From positions 61,185 to 125,184 of the forward strand of contig NZ_RHQM01000018.1 in assembly GCF_003935375.1 (NCBI RefSeq): a stretch of DNA of 64,000 nucleotides, read 5' to 3'. The stretch comes from Stutzerimonas xanthomarina. GTDB lineage: Bacteria > Pseudomonadota > Gammaproteobacteria > Pseudomonadales > Pseudomonadaceae. Below, one piece after another: positions 18,791-31,241 of this stretch. Made by a program: the position numbers and the translations under genes. How positions within the stretch are numbered: position 1 is the stretch's first letter; each line of letters begins with the position of its first letter. The notes beneath the pieces were generated by a model. The model saw only the letters and a program-made list of their open reading frames with translations, searched no databases and was not told the DNA's origin.

Positions 18791-20110
18791 TCAGGCGTGA
18801 TGCTGCGCCTGATCGGCGCGACTGAGCAGGCGATCAGTGACGACTGCAAACACCAACATCACCAGAACCGGAACCAGCCAGCCCATGCTCTGATCGGCCA
18901 ATGGCAACTGCGTGAACAGCACCGGAACCCAATCGGCGAAGCCCGCGGCGGCAAGTCCATCGACAACGCCGAAGATCAGCGTCACCGCCATGACCGGCAC
19001 GAACACCCGCGAGGGCGAAACCCAGAAGCGATCCAGCAAGCTCAGAGCAACCAGGACGATGGCCAGCGGGTAAAGGCCCACCAAGACCGGCACCGACACA
19101 CTGATCAACTGCGTCAGCCCCTGGTTGGCCACCAGCAGGCTGAACAGAGCGAAAACGACCACCACTGTGCGATAGGAAACCGGCAGCAATGCGCTGAAGA
19201 ACTCGCCACAGGCCGTGGTCAGGCCGACCGCCGTGGTCAGGCAGGCCAGCGTGATGACTACTGCAAGCAGCAGGCTGCCCGGCGTGCCGAACGTGTGTTG
19301 CACGTAGGTCGTCAGAATCTGCACGCCGTTCTCCGCACCGGCGGCGATGCCCTGGCTGGTAGCACCAAGGTAGAACAGAGCGAGATAGACCAACGACAGC
19401 CCGACCGCAGCAATCACGCCGGCAATCATCGAGTAACGGGTAACTAGCGCGGGCTCGGTGACACCGCGGTCGCGAATGGCGGTGGCGATCACGATGCCGA
19501 AAACCAAAGCGCCGAGGGTATCCATGGTCAGATAGCCTTCGAGAAAACCCTTGATCAGCGGCGACGCACGATAAGTCTCACTCGCAGCACCGACCTCTCC
19601 CGCCGGGGCGAAAATCGCCGCGCCACCGAGTACCAACAGCGCCGCCAGCAGCACCGGCGTAATGAACTTGCCGATACGGTTGACCAGCTGACCGGGGTTC
19701 AGCACCAGGAACAGCATGGCCGCGAAGAACACCAGCGTGTAGATGAATAGCGGCATGCCGGCGTTACCGCTGAATGGCGCAATGCCCATCTCGAACGAAA
19801 CGACGGCGGTGCGCGGAGTCGCGAACAGCGGACCGATCGCCAGGTAGACGGCCACCGCCAGCACCGTACCAGCGACCTTGCCGAGCGGTGCGGTCAAACG
19901 GTCCATGCCCCCACCCACTCGCGCCAGCGCGACGACGGTCAGCAGCGGCAACCCGACACCTGTCAGCAAGAAGCCCAGCGCCGCCTGCCAGATAAACTCG
20001 CCCGACGCCATGCCGGCGCTGGGCGGGAAGATGATGTTGCCGGCGCCAAGGAACAACGCAAATGTCATGAAGCCAAGAGCCAGCAGGTCAAAACCTTTCA
20101 AACGATTCAT
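18791..20110 (-). CDS. brnQ: branched-chain amino acid transport system II carrier protein
   Basis: A 439-residue inner-membrane Na+-coupled carrier for leucine, isoleucine and valine (LIVCS family; BraB/BraZ in P. aeruginosa). Twelve hydrophobic segments are visible. The N-terminal family motif GFMTFALFLGAGNIIFPPS is at residues 13-31. ATG 20110 gives the family start MNRLKGFDLLALG; a GTG at 20158 adds 16 unlike residues. The ribosome-binding site is weak. The position next to sucCD is the same as that of braB in P. aeruginosa. The long upstream region contains a sizeable inverted repeat at 20193-20250. Confidence 0.93.
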   Translation of the reverse strand: MNRLKGFDLLALGFMTFALFLGAGNIIFPPSAGMASGEFIWQAALGFLLTGVGLPLLTVVALARVGGGMDRLTAPLGKVAGTVLAVAVYLAIGPLFATPRTAVVSFEMGIAPFSGNAGMPLFIYTLVFFAAMLFLVLNPGQLVNRIGKFITPVLLAALLVLGGAAIFAPAGEVGAASETYRASPLIKGFLEGYLTMDTLGALVFGIVIATAIRDRGVTEPALVTRYSMIAGVIAAVGLSLVYLALFYLGATSQGIAAGAENGVQILTTYVQHTFGTPGSLLLAVVITLACLTTAVGLTTACGEFFSALLPVSYRTVVVVFALFSLLVANQGLTQLISVSVPVLVGLYPLAIVLVALSLLDRFWVSPSRVFVPVMAVTLIFGVVDGLAAAGFADWVPVLFTQLPLADQSMGWLVPVLVMLVFAVVTDRLLSRADQAQHHA

Positions 20111-20192
20111 GCGGAAAAAACTACCAAATGGATGACGGCATAAATGAACGCGACGCACATGCCACGAGCGCGACGGGTCAGCGGTTCATATT

Positions 20193-20250
20193 GGCCTGAA
20201 TGATGGGATTACGGGTTTCCTTCAGGGATAAGGGGAAACGTCATTCAGCC
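20193..20250 (-). repeat. nested inverted repeat in the putative brnQ leader
   Basis: The outer arms GGCCTGAATGA (20193-20203) and TCATTCAGCC (20241-20250) pair with one bulged base. Inside them GTTTCC (20215-20220) pairs with GGAAAC (20234-20239). Read as RNA on the brnQ strand this is a two-stem structure starting about 80 bases before the brnQ ATG. No T-run follows, so it is not a simple terminator. It could be a regulator-binding region or a leader structure. Confidence 0.5.
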
Positions 20251-20475
20251 GGTTGGGCCGAATCCTTCGTTGCACGCTGTCGCTCTTGTGGACCGAACAA
20301 GCGTATGAATGAGCGGCAATGATGCCACGATGCGGCGATGGATGCTGACCGGAGCGTCAACATTGGCCGCGAAAAAACGTCGCGCCGCAGAGTTGAAGCG
20401 CTCAACGCGTGATAGATGAAGCGCGGGACCAAGCAGCGATTGAAGCTGCAACGTTACCAAACCCAAAGCTGAAAG

Positions 20476-20508
20476 CCCCGAGGCAGAACCGTCAGGTCTG
20501 CCTCGGGG
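20476..20508 (-). terminator. probable terminator of sucCD
   Basis: A perfect eleven-base stem (CCCCGAGGCAG at 20476-20486 with its complement at 20498-20508) encloses an eleven-base loop. On the minus strand it is followed by CTTTCAGCTTTGGGTTT. It lies about 50 bases after the sucD stop, the end of the TCA gene block. Confidence 0.8.
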
Positions 20509-20561
20509 CATGCGAAGACTGAGCAACTCGAACGCCCGACTGCAGCCGAGCGGGCGTTACA

Positions 20562-21445
<884 letters not shown>

Positions 21446-21446
<1 letters not shown>

Positions 21447-22612
21447 TACTTGCCCTCCGCGGCTTTGACAACCTGAATGGCCGCATCGGTCAGGCTGCTC
21501 GCACCGATGATGTTCAGACCGCTTTCACTCAGCATCTTGGCCCCCAAGTCGGCGTTGTTGCCTTCCAGGCGAACCACCACCGGTACCTTGACGCCCACTT
21601 CGCGAACGGCACCGATAATGCCTTCGGCGATCATGTCGCATCGCACGATGCCGCCGAAGATGTTCACCAGAACGGCCGCGACATTGCTATCGGAGAGAAT
21701 GATCTTGAACGCTTCGGTCACGCGTTCCTCGGTGGCACCACCGCCCACGTCGAGGAAGTTCGCCGGCGCACCGCCATGCAGGTTGACGATATCCATGGTG
21801 CCCATGGCCAGGCCCGCACCATTGACCATGCAGCCGATGTTGCCGTCGAGCGCTACGTAATTGAGCTCCCACTTGGCCGCGTGGGCCTCGCGCGGATCGT
21901 CCTGAGACGGATCGGCCATGTCGCGCAGTTTGGGTTGACGATAGATGGCGTTGCTGTCGATGTTGATCTTGGCGTCCAGGCAATGCAGGTTGCCGTCCTT
22001 CTTGATCACCAGCGGGTTCACTTCGAGCAGGGCCAGGTCATAGTCCTGGAACAGCTGGGCAAGGCCGACGAAGATATGGACGAACTGCTTGACCTGATCG
22101 CCCTTCAGACCCAGCTGGAATGCCAGCTCGCGCGCCTGGAACGGCTGTGCACCGACCAGCGGGTCGATGGTGGCCTTGAGGATTTTCTCAGGCGTGTCGT
22201 GAGCGACTTTTTCGATATCCACGCCACCTTCGGTGGAGGCCATGAACACGACCCGGCGACTCGCGCGATCAACCACGGCGCCCAGATAGAGCTCCTTGTC
22301 GATATCGGTACAAGCCTCGACAAGGATCTTGCTGACTGGCTGACCATTGGCGTCGGTCTGATAGGTCACCAGACGCTTGTCAAGCCACTGCTGGGCAAAC
22401 GCCCGTGCTTCATCCTTGCTGCGAACCAGCTTTACGCCACCTGCCTTGCCACGTCCACCGGCATGCACCTGGGCTTTGACCACCCATTGCGTTCCGCCGA
22501 TCTTGTCGCAGGCTTCCGCTGCTTCCTTCGGGCTATCGACTGCGTAACCCTTGGACACGGGCAGACCGTATTCAGCGAACAGTTGTTTACCTTGGTACTC
22601 GTGAAGATTCAT
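21446..22612 (-). CDS. sucC: succinyl-CoA synthetase subunit beta
   Basis: A 388-residue beta subunit with an N-terminal ATP-grasp domain ([38 protein letters not shown] near residue 45) and a C-terminal ligase domain ([16 protein letters not shown] near residue 320). It binds nucleotide and succinate and works with SucD. The length is the family norm. It is separated from lpd by about 190 bases that hold a strong hairpin at 22755-22784, so sucCD may be transcribed partly on its own. Confidence 0.98.
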
Positions 22613-22754
22613 GCTTTCTACCGTCTGGTTTGGTATTGGCGCATTTACGGCACGACGAGCCGCCGTGCCCCCTCACAAGTCGCTGAAAACTATCTGCGAA
22701 TTCACGATACCTCTCAGCGACCTGCAATCCTTTTCGAATCTGCAGTTTGCAAAA

Positions 22755-22784
22755 GGCCCGGCGTATCCACAGATACGTCGGGCC
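22755..22784 (-). terminator. terminator/attenuator between lpd and sucC
   Basis: A thirteen-base stem with one G-T pair (GGCCCGGCGTATC at 22755-22767 with 22772-22784) is followed by TTTTGC on the minus strand, 20 bases after the lpd stop. It has the form of a Rho-independent terminator inside the otherwise unidirectional suc block. Confidence 0.8.
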
Positions 22785-22804
22785 CGGGTACAGCACGAAA
22801 CCGA

Positions 22805-24253
<1,449 letters not shown>

Positions 24254-24336
24254 TCAAAAGCAGCTAAAAGCCAAAGGCTGCAGGTAGCACGGTCGGCTTT
24301 CACCTGACCTGCCAGCTGCAGCCCGTGACGTTTCTA

Positions 24337-25557
24337 TCAGATATCCAGCAGCAGACGGGCCGGGTCTTCCAGCAGGTCCTTCATGGTAACCAGGAAGGTC
24401 ACCGCTTCCTTGCCGTCGATCAAGCGATGGTCATAGGACAGGGCCAGGTACATCATCGGCAGGATGACCACTTGACCGTTAACGGCCATCGGGCGTTCCT
24501 GGATCTTGTGCATACCGAGGATGGCGGTCTGAGGCGGGTTGACGATCGGCGTCGACAGCAGCGAACCAAACACACCACCATTGGAGATGGTGAAGGTGCC
24601 GCCAGTCATCTCTTCGATGGTCAGCTTGCCGGCCTTGGCCTTCTTGCCGAAGTTGTTGATGCCACCTTCGATCTCGGCCAGGCTCATGTGCTCGGCGTTG
24701 CGCAGGACCGGAACCACCAGGCCGCGGTCGCTGGAAACGGCGACGCCGATATCCTGATAACCGTGGTAGACGATGTCATTGCCATCGATGGAAGCGTTGA
24801 CGCCCGGCTGGCGCTTGAGTGCTTCGACCGCGGCCTTGACGAAGAAGGACATGAAGCCCAGGCGCACGCCGTTGTGAGTCTTCTCGAACAGATCCTTGTA
24901 CTTGGAACGCAGCTCCATGATCGGCTTCATGTTGACTTCGTTGAACGTAGTCAGCATCGCCATGGAGGATTGCGCTTCGACCAGACGCTCGGCGACCTTC
25001 GCACGCAGGCGGGTCATCGGCACGCGCTTCTCGACACGATCGCCCTCGGCGAAGATCGGAGCGGATGCAGCCGGAGCAGCCGGCTTGGCAGCAGCAGCCG
25101 GAGCGGATTTCTTGGCTTCAACGGCGGCAACCACGTCTTCCTTGGTCACGCGGCCATCTTTACCAGTACCGGCGATGCTGTTCGGATCGATGCCGTTCTC
25201 TTCGGCCATCTTGCGCGCAGCAGGAGCCAGGATTGGCTCTTCACCTGCGGTTGCGGCAGCAGCCGGAGCAGCAGCTTGAGCCGGCGCAGCAGCCGGCGCA
25301 GGTGCGGCGGCGGCAGTAGCACCAGCCTCCAGCTTGCCGAGCAGCTCGCCGCTCAGCACGGTGTCGCCTTCGTTCTTGACGATCTCGGTCAGCACGCCGT
25401 CAGCTTCGGCGAGCACTTCCATCACAACCTTGTCGGTTTCGATGTCGACGATCAGCTCATCACGCTTGACCGCGTCGCCCGGCTGCTTGTGCCAGGTGGC
25501 AACGGTGCCGTCGGCAACCGATTCCGGGAATGTAGGGGCTTTGATCTCGATAGCCAT
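24337..25557 (-). CDS. sucB: 2-oxoglutarate dehydrogenase E2, dihydrolipoyl succinyltransferase
   Basis: A 406-residue core subunit that passes the succinyl group to CoA. The lipoyl domain has its modified Lys in [11 protein letters not shown] near residue 43. An Ala/Pro-rich linker (about residues 80-105) leads to the subunit-binding domain ([20 protein letters not shown]) and a second linker (about 150-175). The catalytic domain ends with [14 protein letters not shown], carrying the His-Asp pair. It lies 69 bases after sucA and 95 before lpd. Confidence 0.98.
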   Translation of the reverse strand: MAIEIKAPTFPESVADGTVATWHKQPGDAVKRDELIVDIETDKVVMEVLAEADGVLTEIVKNEGDTVLSGELLGKLEAGATAAAAPAPAAAPAQAAAPAAAATAGEEPILAPAARKMAEENGIDPNSIAGTGKDGRVTKEDVVAAVEAKKSAPAAAAKPAAPAASAPIFAEGDRVEKRVPMTRLRAKVAERLVEAQSSMAMLTTFNEVNMKPIMELRSKYKDLFEKTHNGVRLGFMSFFVKAAVEALKRQPGVNASIDGNDIVYHGYQDIGVAVSSDRGLVVPVLRNAEHMSLAEIEGGINNFGKKAKAGKLTIEEMTGGTFTISNGGVFGSLLSTPIVNPPQTAILGMHKIQERPMAVNGQVVILPMMYLALSYDHRLIDGKEAVTFLVTMKDLLEDPARLLLDI

Positions 25558-25626
25558 TATTCAGGGGTCCTATTGATTCGGTTTCTACATCGAGGCCGCG
25601 ATATCGCGGCCCCTTGCACGAAATGG

Positions 25627-28458
25627 TTAAACGGTGAAGGCGTCCTGCAGCAGTTTTTCCTGCTGTTCGGCATGCATGGAGGCGTAACCGACCGCCGGCG
25701 CCGCTGAAGCATCACGACCCGCGTACTGAAGGAACAGTTCCTTCTTGTGTGCGGTGGCCACACGGCGCATGTGATGCTGGCTGCAGTACCAGGCACCCTG
25801 GTTCATCGGCTCTTCCTGACACCAGACGATGTGCTTGAGATTCTGGTAAGGCGCGAGCGCTTCGGCCAGATCCTCTTCCGGGAACGGATACAGCTGCTCG
25901 ATACGCACGATGGCGATATCTTCGCGGCCTTCGGCACGACGCTTGTCCAGCAGGTCATAGTAGACCTTGCCGCTACACATGATTACACGCTCGACCTTCG
26001 CCGGATCGATCGCGTCGACTTCCGGGATAACGGTCTGGAAGGAACCCTGGGTGAGCTCTTCCAGTGTCGAAGTCGCAAGCTTATGACGCAGCAGCGACTT
26101 GGGTGTCAGCGCAACCAGCGGCTTGCGCAGCGGGCGAATCGCCTGGCGACGCAGCATGTGGTAGACCTGCGCCGGAGTCGTCGGCACGCAAACCTGGATA
26201 TTGTGCTCGGCGCACAGCTGCAGGTAACGCTCCAGACGAGCGGACGAGTGTTCCGGGCCCTGCCCCTCATAGCCATGTGGCAACAGCATGGTCAGGCCAC
26301 ACAGGCGACCCCACTTGTGCTCACCGCTGGTGATGAACTGGTCGATCACTACCTGGGCGCCATTGGCGAAGTCGCCGAACTGCGCTTCCCACACGACGAG
26401 CGCGTTGGGCATGGTGGTGGCGTAACCGTATTCGAAAGCCAGAACCGCTTCCTCGGAAAGGAACGAGTCGTACAGATCGAAACGCGGCTGACCTTCATAG
26501 AGGTGCTGCAGCGGAATGTAGGTACTGCCGTCCTTCTGGTTATGCAGCGCAGCATGGCGGTGCGAGAAGGTGCCGCGGCCGACGTCCTGACCGGAGATAC
26601 GTACCGGGTGGCCTTCGAACAGCAGCGTGGCGTACGCCATGACTTCCGCGTAGCCCCAGTTGATGGTGAGCGCGCCCGCACCCATCTTCTGGCGATCTTC
26701 GAGAATCTTCGAGACCTGACGCTGCACCACGAAGCCTTCCGGCGTCTGCAGCAGCTTGTTGGACAGATCCTGCAAGGTCTTCAGATCGAAGCTGGTGTCA
26801 TGACGGGCAGTCCAGGCATGACCCAGATACGGACGCCAGTCAACGAAGAGTTCTTTATTCGGCTCTTTGACCAGGCTCTTGACTACGTGCAGCCCATTGT
26901 CGAGCGCCGTACGGTACTCGTCGATCTTGGCCTGAACACGCTCGTCGTCCAGCACTTTGGACTGGATCAGCGAATCGGCGTACAGCTCACGAGTGGTGCG
27001 CTGCTTGGCGATCTTCTGATACATCAATGGCTGAGTGCCGCTCGGCTCGTCCGCTTCGTTGTGACCACGACGGCGGTAGCAGATCAGGTCGATGACGATG
27101 TCGCGCTTGAACTGCATCCGGTAATCGACAGCGAGCTGGGTGACGAACAGCACCGCCTCGGGATCGTCTGCGTTCACATGGAAGATCGGCGCCTGGATCA
27201 TCTTCGCCACATCGGTTGCGTACTCGGTGGAACGAGCATCTTCCTGCTTGTTGGTGGTGAAGCCGACCTGGTTGTTGACCACGATGCGAATGGTGCCACC
27301 CGTGCGATAAGCACGGGTCTGCGACATCTGGAAGGTTTCCATCACCACGCCCTGACCGGCGACAGCAGCATCGCCGTGGATGGTTACCGGAAGCACCTTG
27401 TCGCCGACCGGATCACAACGGCGATCCTGACGAGCCCGCACCGAACCCTCGACCACCGGGGAAACGATTTCGAGGTGGGACGGGTTGAACGCCATGGCCA
27501 GGTGAATTTCGCCACCCGGGGTCATCACGTTGGAGGAGAAGCCCTGGTGATATTTCACGTCACCTGAACTCAGGCCCTCGACCTTCTTGCCTTCGAACTC
27601 GTCGAAAAGGTCGCGCGGATTCTTGCCAAAGGTGTTGACCAGCACGTTCAGGCGGCCACGGTGGGCCATGCCGATTACGATTTCCTTAGTGCCATAAGAG
27701 CCAGAACGCTGGATGATCTCGTCAAGCAGCGGAATCAGGCTCTCGCCACCTTCGAGACCAAAACGCTTGGTGCCCGGATACTTGGTACCCAGGTACTTTT
27801 CCAGGCCTTCGGCGGCAGTCAGGCGCTCGAGCAGATGGCTCTTGATCTCCGGCGAGAAGTCCGGGCGGCCACGCACGCTTTCCAGGCGCTGAACGAACCA
27901 GCTGCGCTGCTCGGAATCGACGATGTGCATGTACTCGGCGCCGATGGTGCGGCAATAGGTTTCTTGCAGCGCCTGCAGGATTTCGCGCAGAGTGCCTTGT
28001 CCGTTGACCATGGCCAGGTCGGCGGTGCGGAACACGGTGTCGAGGTCGGCGTCGGTCAGACCGTAGTTATTGATCGCCAGATCGGCAGGAACGGTGCGCT
28101 GTTGCAGGCCAAGCGGATCGAGCTGTGCTGCCTGATGGCCACGCACCCGATAGGCCTGGATCAGGCGCAGGACTTCGATCTGCTTCTTTTCGTGCTCACT
28201 GCTGACGCTACCTGCGGACACAGGCTGAGCACGACGCTGGTTCTTGCCCAGCAGGACGAAGTGGTCGCGAATAGTCGAGTGCGATACATCGGCTGAAGCG
28301 CTGCCACCGGAGGGCAACTTCTGGAAGTAAGTGCGCCACTCTTCGGGCACAGCGTTGGGATCGTGCAGGTAGAGCTCATAAAGCTCTTCCACATAGGCAG
28401 CGTTACCACCGGATAGGTGGGCACTGTCCCACATGCGCTGCATTACGCTTTCTTGCAT
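25627..28458 (-). CDS. sucA: 2-oxoglutarate dehydrogenase E1
   Basis: A 943-residue thiamine-diphosphate enzyme that decarboxylates 2-oxoglutarate in the TCA cycle. It starts MQESVMQRMWDSAHLSGGNA, the family N-terminus that contacts the E2 core. VIGMAHRGRLNVLVN near residue 260, the TPP-binding region HGDAAVAGQGVVMETFQMS near residue 365, and NNQVGFTTNKQ are intact. The length is standard. It begins the sucAB-lpd segment about 290 bases downstream of sdhB. Confidence 0.98.
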   Translation of the reverse strand: MQESVMQRMWDSAHLSGGNAAYVEELYELYLHDPNAVPEEWRTYFQKLPSGGSASADVSHSTIRDHFVLLGKNQRRAQPVSAGSVSSEHEKKQIEVLRLIQAYRVRGHQAAQLDPLGLQQRTVPADLAINNYGLTDADLDTVFRTADLAMVNGQGTLREILQALQETYCRTIGAEYMHIVDSEQRSWFVQRLESVRGRPDFSPEIKSHLLERLTAAEGLEKYLGTKYPGTKRFGLEGGESLIPLLDEIIQRSGSYGTKEIVIGMAHRGRLNVLVNTFGKNPRDLFDEFEGKKVEGLSSGDVKYHQGFSSNVMTPGGEIHLAMAFNPSHLEIVSPVVEGSVRARQDRRCDPVGDKVLPVTIHGDAAVAGQGVVMETFQMSQTRAYRTGGTIRIVVNNQVGFTTNKQEDARSTEYATDVAKMIQAPIFHVNADDPEAVLFVTQLAVDYRMQFKRDIVIDLICYRRRGHNEADEPSGTQPLMYQKIAKQRTTRELYADSLIQSKVLDDERVQAKIDEYRTALDNGLHVVKSLVKEPNKELFVDWRPYLGHAWTARHDTSFDLKTLQDLSNKLLQTPEGFVVQRQVSKILEDRQKMGAGALTINWGYAEVMAYATLLFEGHPVRISGQDVGRGTFSHRHAALHNQKDGSTYIPLQHLYEGQPRFDLYDSFLSEEAVLAFEYGYATTMPNALVVWEAQFGDFANGAQVVIDQFITSGEHKWGRLCGLTMLLPHGYEGQGPEHSSARLERYLQLCAEHNIQVCVPTTPAQVYHMLRRQAIRPLRKPLVALTPKSLLRHKLATSTLEELTQGSFQTVIPEVDAIDPAKVERVIMCSGKVYYDLLDKRRAEGREDIAIVRIEQLYPFPEEDLAEALAPYQNLKHIVWCQEEPMNQGAWYCSQHHMRRVATAHKKELFLQYAGRDASAAPAVGYASMHAEQQEKLLQDAFTV

Positions 28459-28750
28459 GTCTGGTCACCTTCGATAAGGAGACACCACCAGCGTGGAAAC
28501 CGCAGCATGACTTCCCAAGTTCTGAAGCAGCGACTCAGGTAAAGCCACTACGGACCGCGCAGATAGTTCCCGGGCACAAGCCGGGTGCTCCTGCTGGTCA
28601 TCAAATTTTCAGAGTGGAATCCCGGCTTTGTGAGCTGGGATTCCTACTAAAACTACGGCGCCGAGCTTCAACTTCGGCGCCGCAGGTGTAACGGGTAACG
28701 CAATCCGGCAATTCCAGGCTAGCGCATAACCTTTCGCGACCGGGGTGTCA
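28459..28750. other. sdhB-sucA intergenic region with hairpins
   Basis: About 290 bases, no gene seen. It holds the sdhB terminator at 28656-28682 and a second stem of twelve bases with one G-T pair at 28616-28627 and 28633-28644. A smaller CCCGG/CCGGG stem lies around 28570-28585. The region must contain the sucA ribosome-binding site and possibly a sucA promoter, but I could not place promoter boxes with confidence. Confidence 0.6.
28656..28682 (-). terminator. probable terminator after sdhCDAB
   Basis: On the minus strand CGGCGCCGAA pairs with TCGGCGCCG around an eight-base loop, and TAGTTTTAGT follows. It lies about 70 bases after the sdhB stop, which separates the sdh operon from sucA. 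Confidence 0.75.
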
Positions 28751-29455
28751 TCAGGTGCCGCTCTGCAGCAGCATGTTGCGTATGTGACCGATTGCCTTGG
28801 TAGGGTTCAATCCCTTCGGACAAACGTCAACGCAGTTCATGATACCGCGGCAGCGGAACACGCTGAACGGATCGTCCAAACCTGCCAGACGGTTCTCGGT
28901 TTCGGTGTCGCGGCTGTCGGCCAGGAAACGATAAGCCTGCAGCGACGCGGCCGGACCGAGGAACTTGTCCGGGTTCCACCAGAAGGACGGGCAGCTGGTC
29001 GAGCAGCAAGCACACAGGATGCACTCGTACAGACCGTCCAGCTTCTCGCGATCTTCCGGACTTTGCAGACGTTCGATAGCCGGTGGCGGCGTATCGTTCA
29101 TCAGATACGGACGCACTTTCTCGTACTGCTTGTAGAAGATGCTCATATCGACGGCCAAGTCACGAATAACTGGCAGACCGGGCAGCGGACGTACGACCAG
29201 CTTGTTGTTCTTGACCACGGCGGACAGCGGCGTGATGCAAGCCAGACCGTTCTTACCGTTGATGTTCATCCCATCGGAGCCACACACGCCTTCGCGGCAG
29301 GAGCGACGATAGGAGAAACCCTGATCCTGTTCCTTGATCAGAGCCAAGACGTCCAGAACCATCAGATCTTTACCATCGGTATTGACCTGAAAATCCTGCA
29401 TGAACGGCTTTTCGTCCTGATCGGGGTTGTAGCGATAAACACTCACTTGCAACAT
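28751..29455 (-). CDS. sdhB: succinate dehydrogenase iron-sulfur subunit
   Basis: A 234-residue subunit carrying the three Fe-S clusters between SdhA and the membrane quinone site. The 2Fe-2S cysteines are in SCREGVCGSDGMNING near residue 55. The 4Fe-4S and 3Fe-4S ligands are in CILCACCSTSCPSFWW near residue 149 and CRGIMNCVDVCPKGLNP near residue 206. It is the last gene of sdhCDAB, ten bases after sdhA. Confidence 0.98.
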   Translation of the reverse strand: MLQVSVYRYNPDQDEKPFMQDFQVNTDGKDLMVLDVLALIKEQDQGFSYRRSCREGVCGSDGMNINGKNGLACITPLSAVVKNNKLVVRPLPGLPVIRDLAVDMSIFYKQYEKVRPYLMNDTPPPAIERLQSPEDREKLDGLYECILCACCSTSCPSFWWNPDKFLGPAASLQAYRFLADSRDTETENRLAGLDDPFSVFRCRGIMNCVDVCPKGLNPTKAIGHIRNMLLQSGT

Positions 29456-29465
29456 ATCGTCGACC

Positions 29466-31238
29466 TCAATAAGTCCGAACCTTGGGCTCGAATGCCGGAA
29501 CGGTCTTCGGAGCGAAGTTCACGGCACGCTTGGCAACGCGCTTGTCACCCGGGAAGTACAGGGTGTGGCACAGCCAATTCTCGTCATCACGCTCTTCGAA
29601 ATCTTCGCGAGCATGCGCGCCACGGGATTCCTTGCGGTTCTCCGCGGCAATAGCAGTAGCCTCGGCAACTTCCAGCAGGTTCTGCAACTCGAGCGCTTCG
29701 ATGCGCGCGGTGTTGAACGCCTGGCTCTTGTCCGAGATCTTGACATTGGCGATACGCTGACGCAGGTCCACCAGCTGAGCGATACCCTTCTGCATGTACT
29801 CGCCGGTACGGAATACACCGAAGTAGTTCTGCATGCAGTTCTGCAGTTCTTTGCGCAGCGGGGCGACGTCTTCACCAGTGGTGCGCTCGTTGAGACCGGC
29901 AAGACGGCTCAGGGCGACGTCCAGATCGGTTTCGCTGGCACCGCGATGCTCGATACCTTCCTTCAGCGCTTTCTCCAGGTGCAGACCTGCGGCGCGACCG
30001 AACACAACCAGATCCAGCAGCGAGTTGCCGCCCAGGCGGTTGGCGCCATGCACCGATACACAAGCCACTTCGCCTACTGCGAACAGGCCATCGATGATAG
30101 TGTCATTACCATTGGCGTCTTGAGTGATGGCCTGACCATGAATATTAGTGGCGATACCACCCATCATGTAGTGACAGGTCGGCACGACCGGTACCGGAGC
30201 GGTCACCGGATCGACATGCGCAAAGGTCTTCGACAGTTCACAGATGCCCGGCAGGCGGCTGTGCAGCACTTCTTCACCGAGGTGATCCAGCTTCAGCATC
30301 ACGTGGTCACCATCCGGGCCACAGCCATTGCCAGCCAGGATTTCCTTGACCATCGAGCGCGCAACGACGTCACGGCCAGCTAGGTCTTTCGCATTAGGAG
30401 CATAGCGCTCCATGAAACGCTCGCCGTGCTTGTTGATCAGGTAGCCACCTTCACCACGGCAACCTTCGGTTACCAGCACACCCGCGCCGGCGATACCGGT
30501 CGGGTGGAACTGCCACATCTCGATGTCTTGAACCGGCACGCCTGCGCGCAGCGCCATGCCCACGCCGTCGCCGGTGTTGATCAGAGCATTGGTGGTCGAT
30601 GCATAGATGCGACCAGCACCACCAGTCGCAAGAACAGTGGCCTTCGAACGAATGTAAACGGTTTCACCGGTTTCGATGCAGATGGCGATAACACCAACGA
30701 CCGCACCATCCTGGTTCTTAACCAGATCGACTGCATACCACTCATTGAGGAATACGGTGTCGTTCTTCAGGTTGCCCTGATAGAGGGTGTGCAGCAGTGC
30801 ATGACCAGTACGGTCGGCGGCAGCGCAGGTACGAGCAGCCTGCCCGCCCTTGCCGAAATCCTTGGACTGACCACCGAACGGACGCTGGTAGATACGACCC
30901 TGCTCGGTACGGGAAAACGGCAGACCCATGTGCTCGAGCTCGAACACAGCTTCTGGGCCGACGGAACACATGTACTCGATAGCGTCCTGATCACCGATGT
31001 AGTCGGAACCCTTGACGGTATCGTACATATGCCAGCGCCAGTCATCATTCGGATCGGCCGAAGCGATGGCGCAGGTGATGCCACCCTGAGCGGAAACGGT
31101 GTGCGAACGGGTCGGAAAAACCTTGGTGACCACAGCGGTCTTGTGACCGGACTGGGACAACTGCAGCGCCGCGCGCATACCGGCGCCACCGCCACCAACG
31201 ATGATGGCGTCAAAAGAAAGCGTACGAATGTTAGCCAT
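29466..31238 (-). CDS. sdhA: succinate dehydrogenase flavoprotein subunit
   Basis: A 590-residue catalytic subunit that oxidises succinate to fumarate with covalently bound FAD. The dinucleotide motif [14 protein letters not shown] is near residue 14, and the flavinylated His is in [10 protein letters not shown] near residue 45. [20 protein letters not shown] near residue 268 holds the active-site Arg. [16 protein letters not shown] and the C-terminal RTRE-like region are present. It starts three bases after sdhD and forms complex II with SdhBCD. Confidence 0.98.
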   Translation of the reverse strand: MANIRTLSFDAIIVGGGGAGMRAALQLSQSGHKTAVVTKVFPTRSHTVSAQGGITCAIASADPNDDWRWHMYDTVKGSDYIGDQDAIEYMCSVGPEAVFELEHMGLPFSRTEQGRIYQRPFGGQSKDFGKGGQAARTCAAADRTGHALLHTLYQGNLKNDTVFLNEWYAVDLVKNQDGAVVGVIAICIETGETVYIRSKATVLATGGAGRIYASTTNALINTGDGVGMALRAGVPVQDIEMWQFHPTGIAGAGVLVTEGCRGEGGYLINKHGERFMERYAPNAKDLAGRDVVARSMVKEILAGNGCGPDGDHVMLKLDHLGEEVLHSRLPGICELSKTFAHVDPVTAPVPVVPTCHYMMGGIATNIHGQAITQDANGNDTIIDGLFAVGEVACVSVHGANRLGGNSLLDLVVFGRAAGLHLEKALKEGIEHRGASETDLDVALSRLAGLNERTTGEDVAPLRKELQNCMQNYFGVFRTGEYMQKGIAQLVDLRQRIANVKISDKSQAFNTARIEALELQNLLEVAEATAIAAENRKESRGAHAREDFEERDDENWLCHTLYFPGDKRVAKRAVNFAPKTVPAFEPKVRTY

Positions 31239-31241
31239 GAA

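Larger units (their letters stand above)
20111..20561. other. brnQ-sucD intergenic region
   Basis: About 450 bases without a convincing gene; short minus-strand frames here lack family features. It contains a nested inverted repeat at 20193-20250, the probable terminator of sucCD at 20476-20508, and an eight-base stem (AACGCCCG at 20531-20538 with 20551-20558) directly after the sucD stop. As brnQ reads leftwards from 20110, its leader must lie in the left part of this stretch. Confidence 0.6.

Noticed and set aside
20245..20526. 93-codon minus-strand frame between sucD and brnQ
   Set aside because: It covers the sucCD terminator and one arm of the inverted repeat, with no family features.
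25060..25330. Repetitive GCAGCAGCCGG-type tract in sucB
   Set aside because: It encodes the Ala/Pro linkers of the E2 protein and needs no other explanation.
25747..27567. 606-codon plus-strand frame across sucA
   Set aside because: Antisense to sucA, with no recognisable domain or ribosome-binding site.
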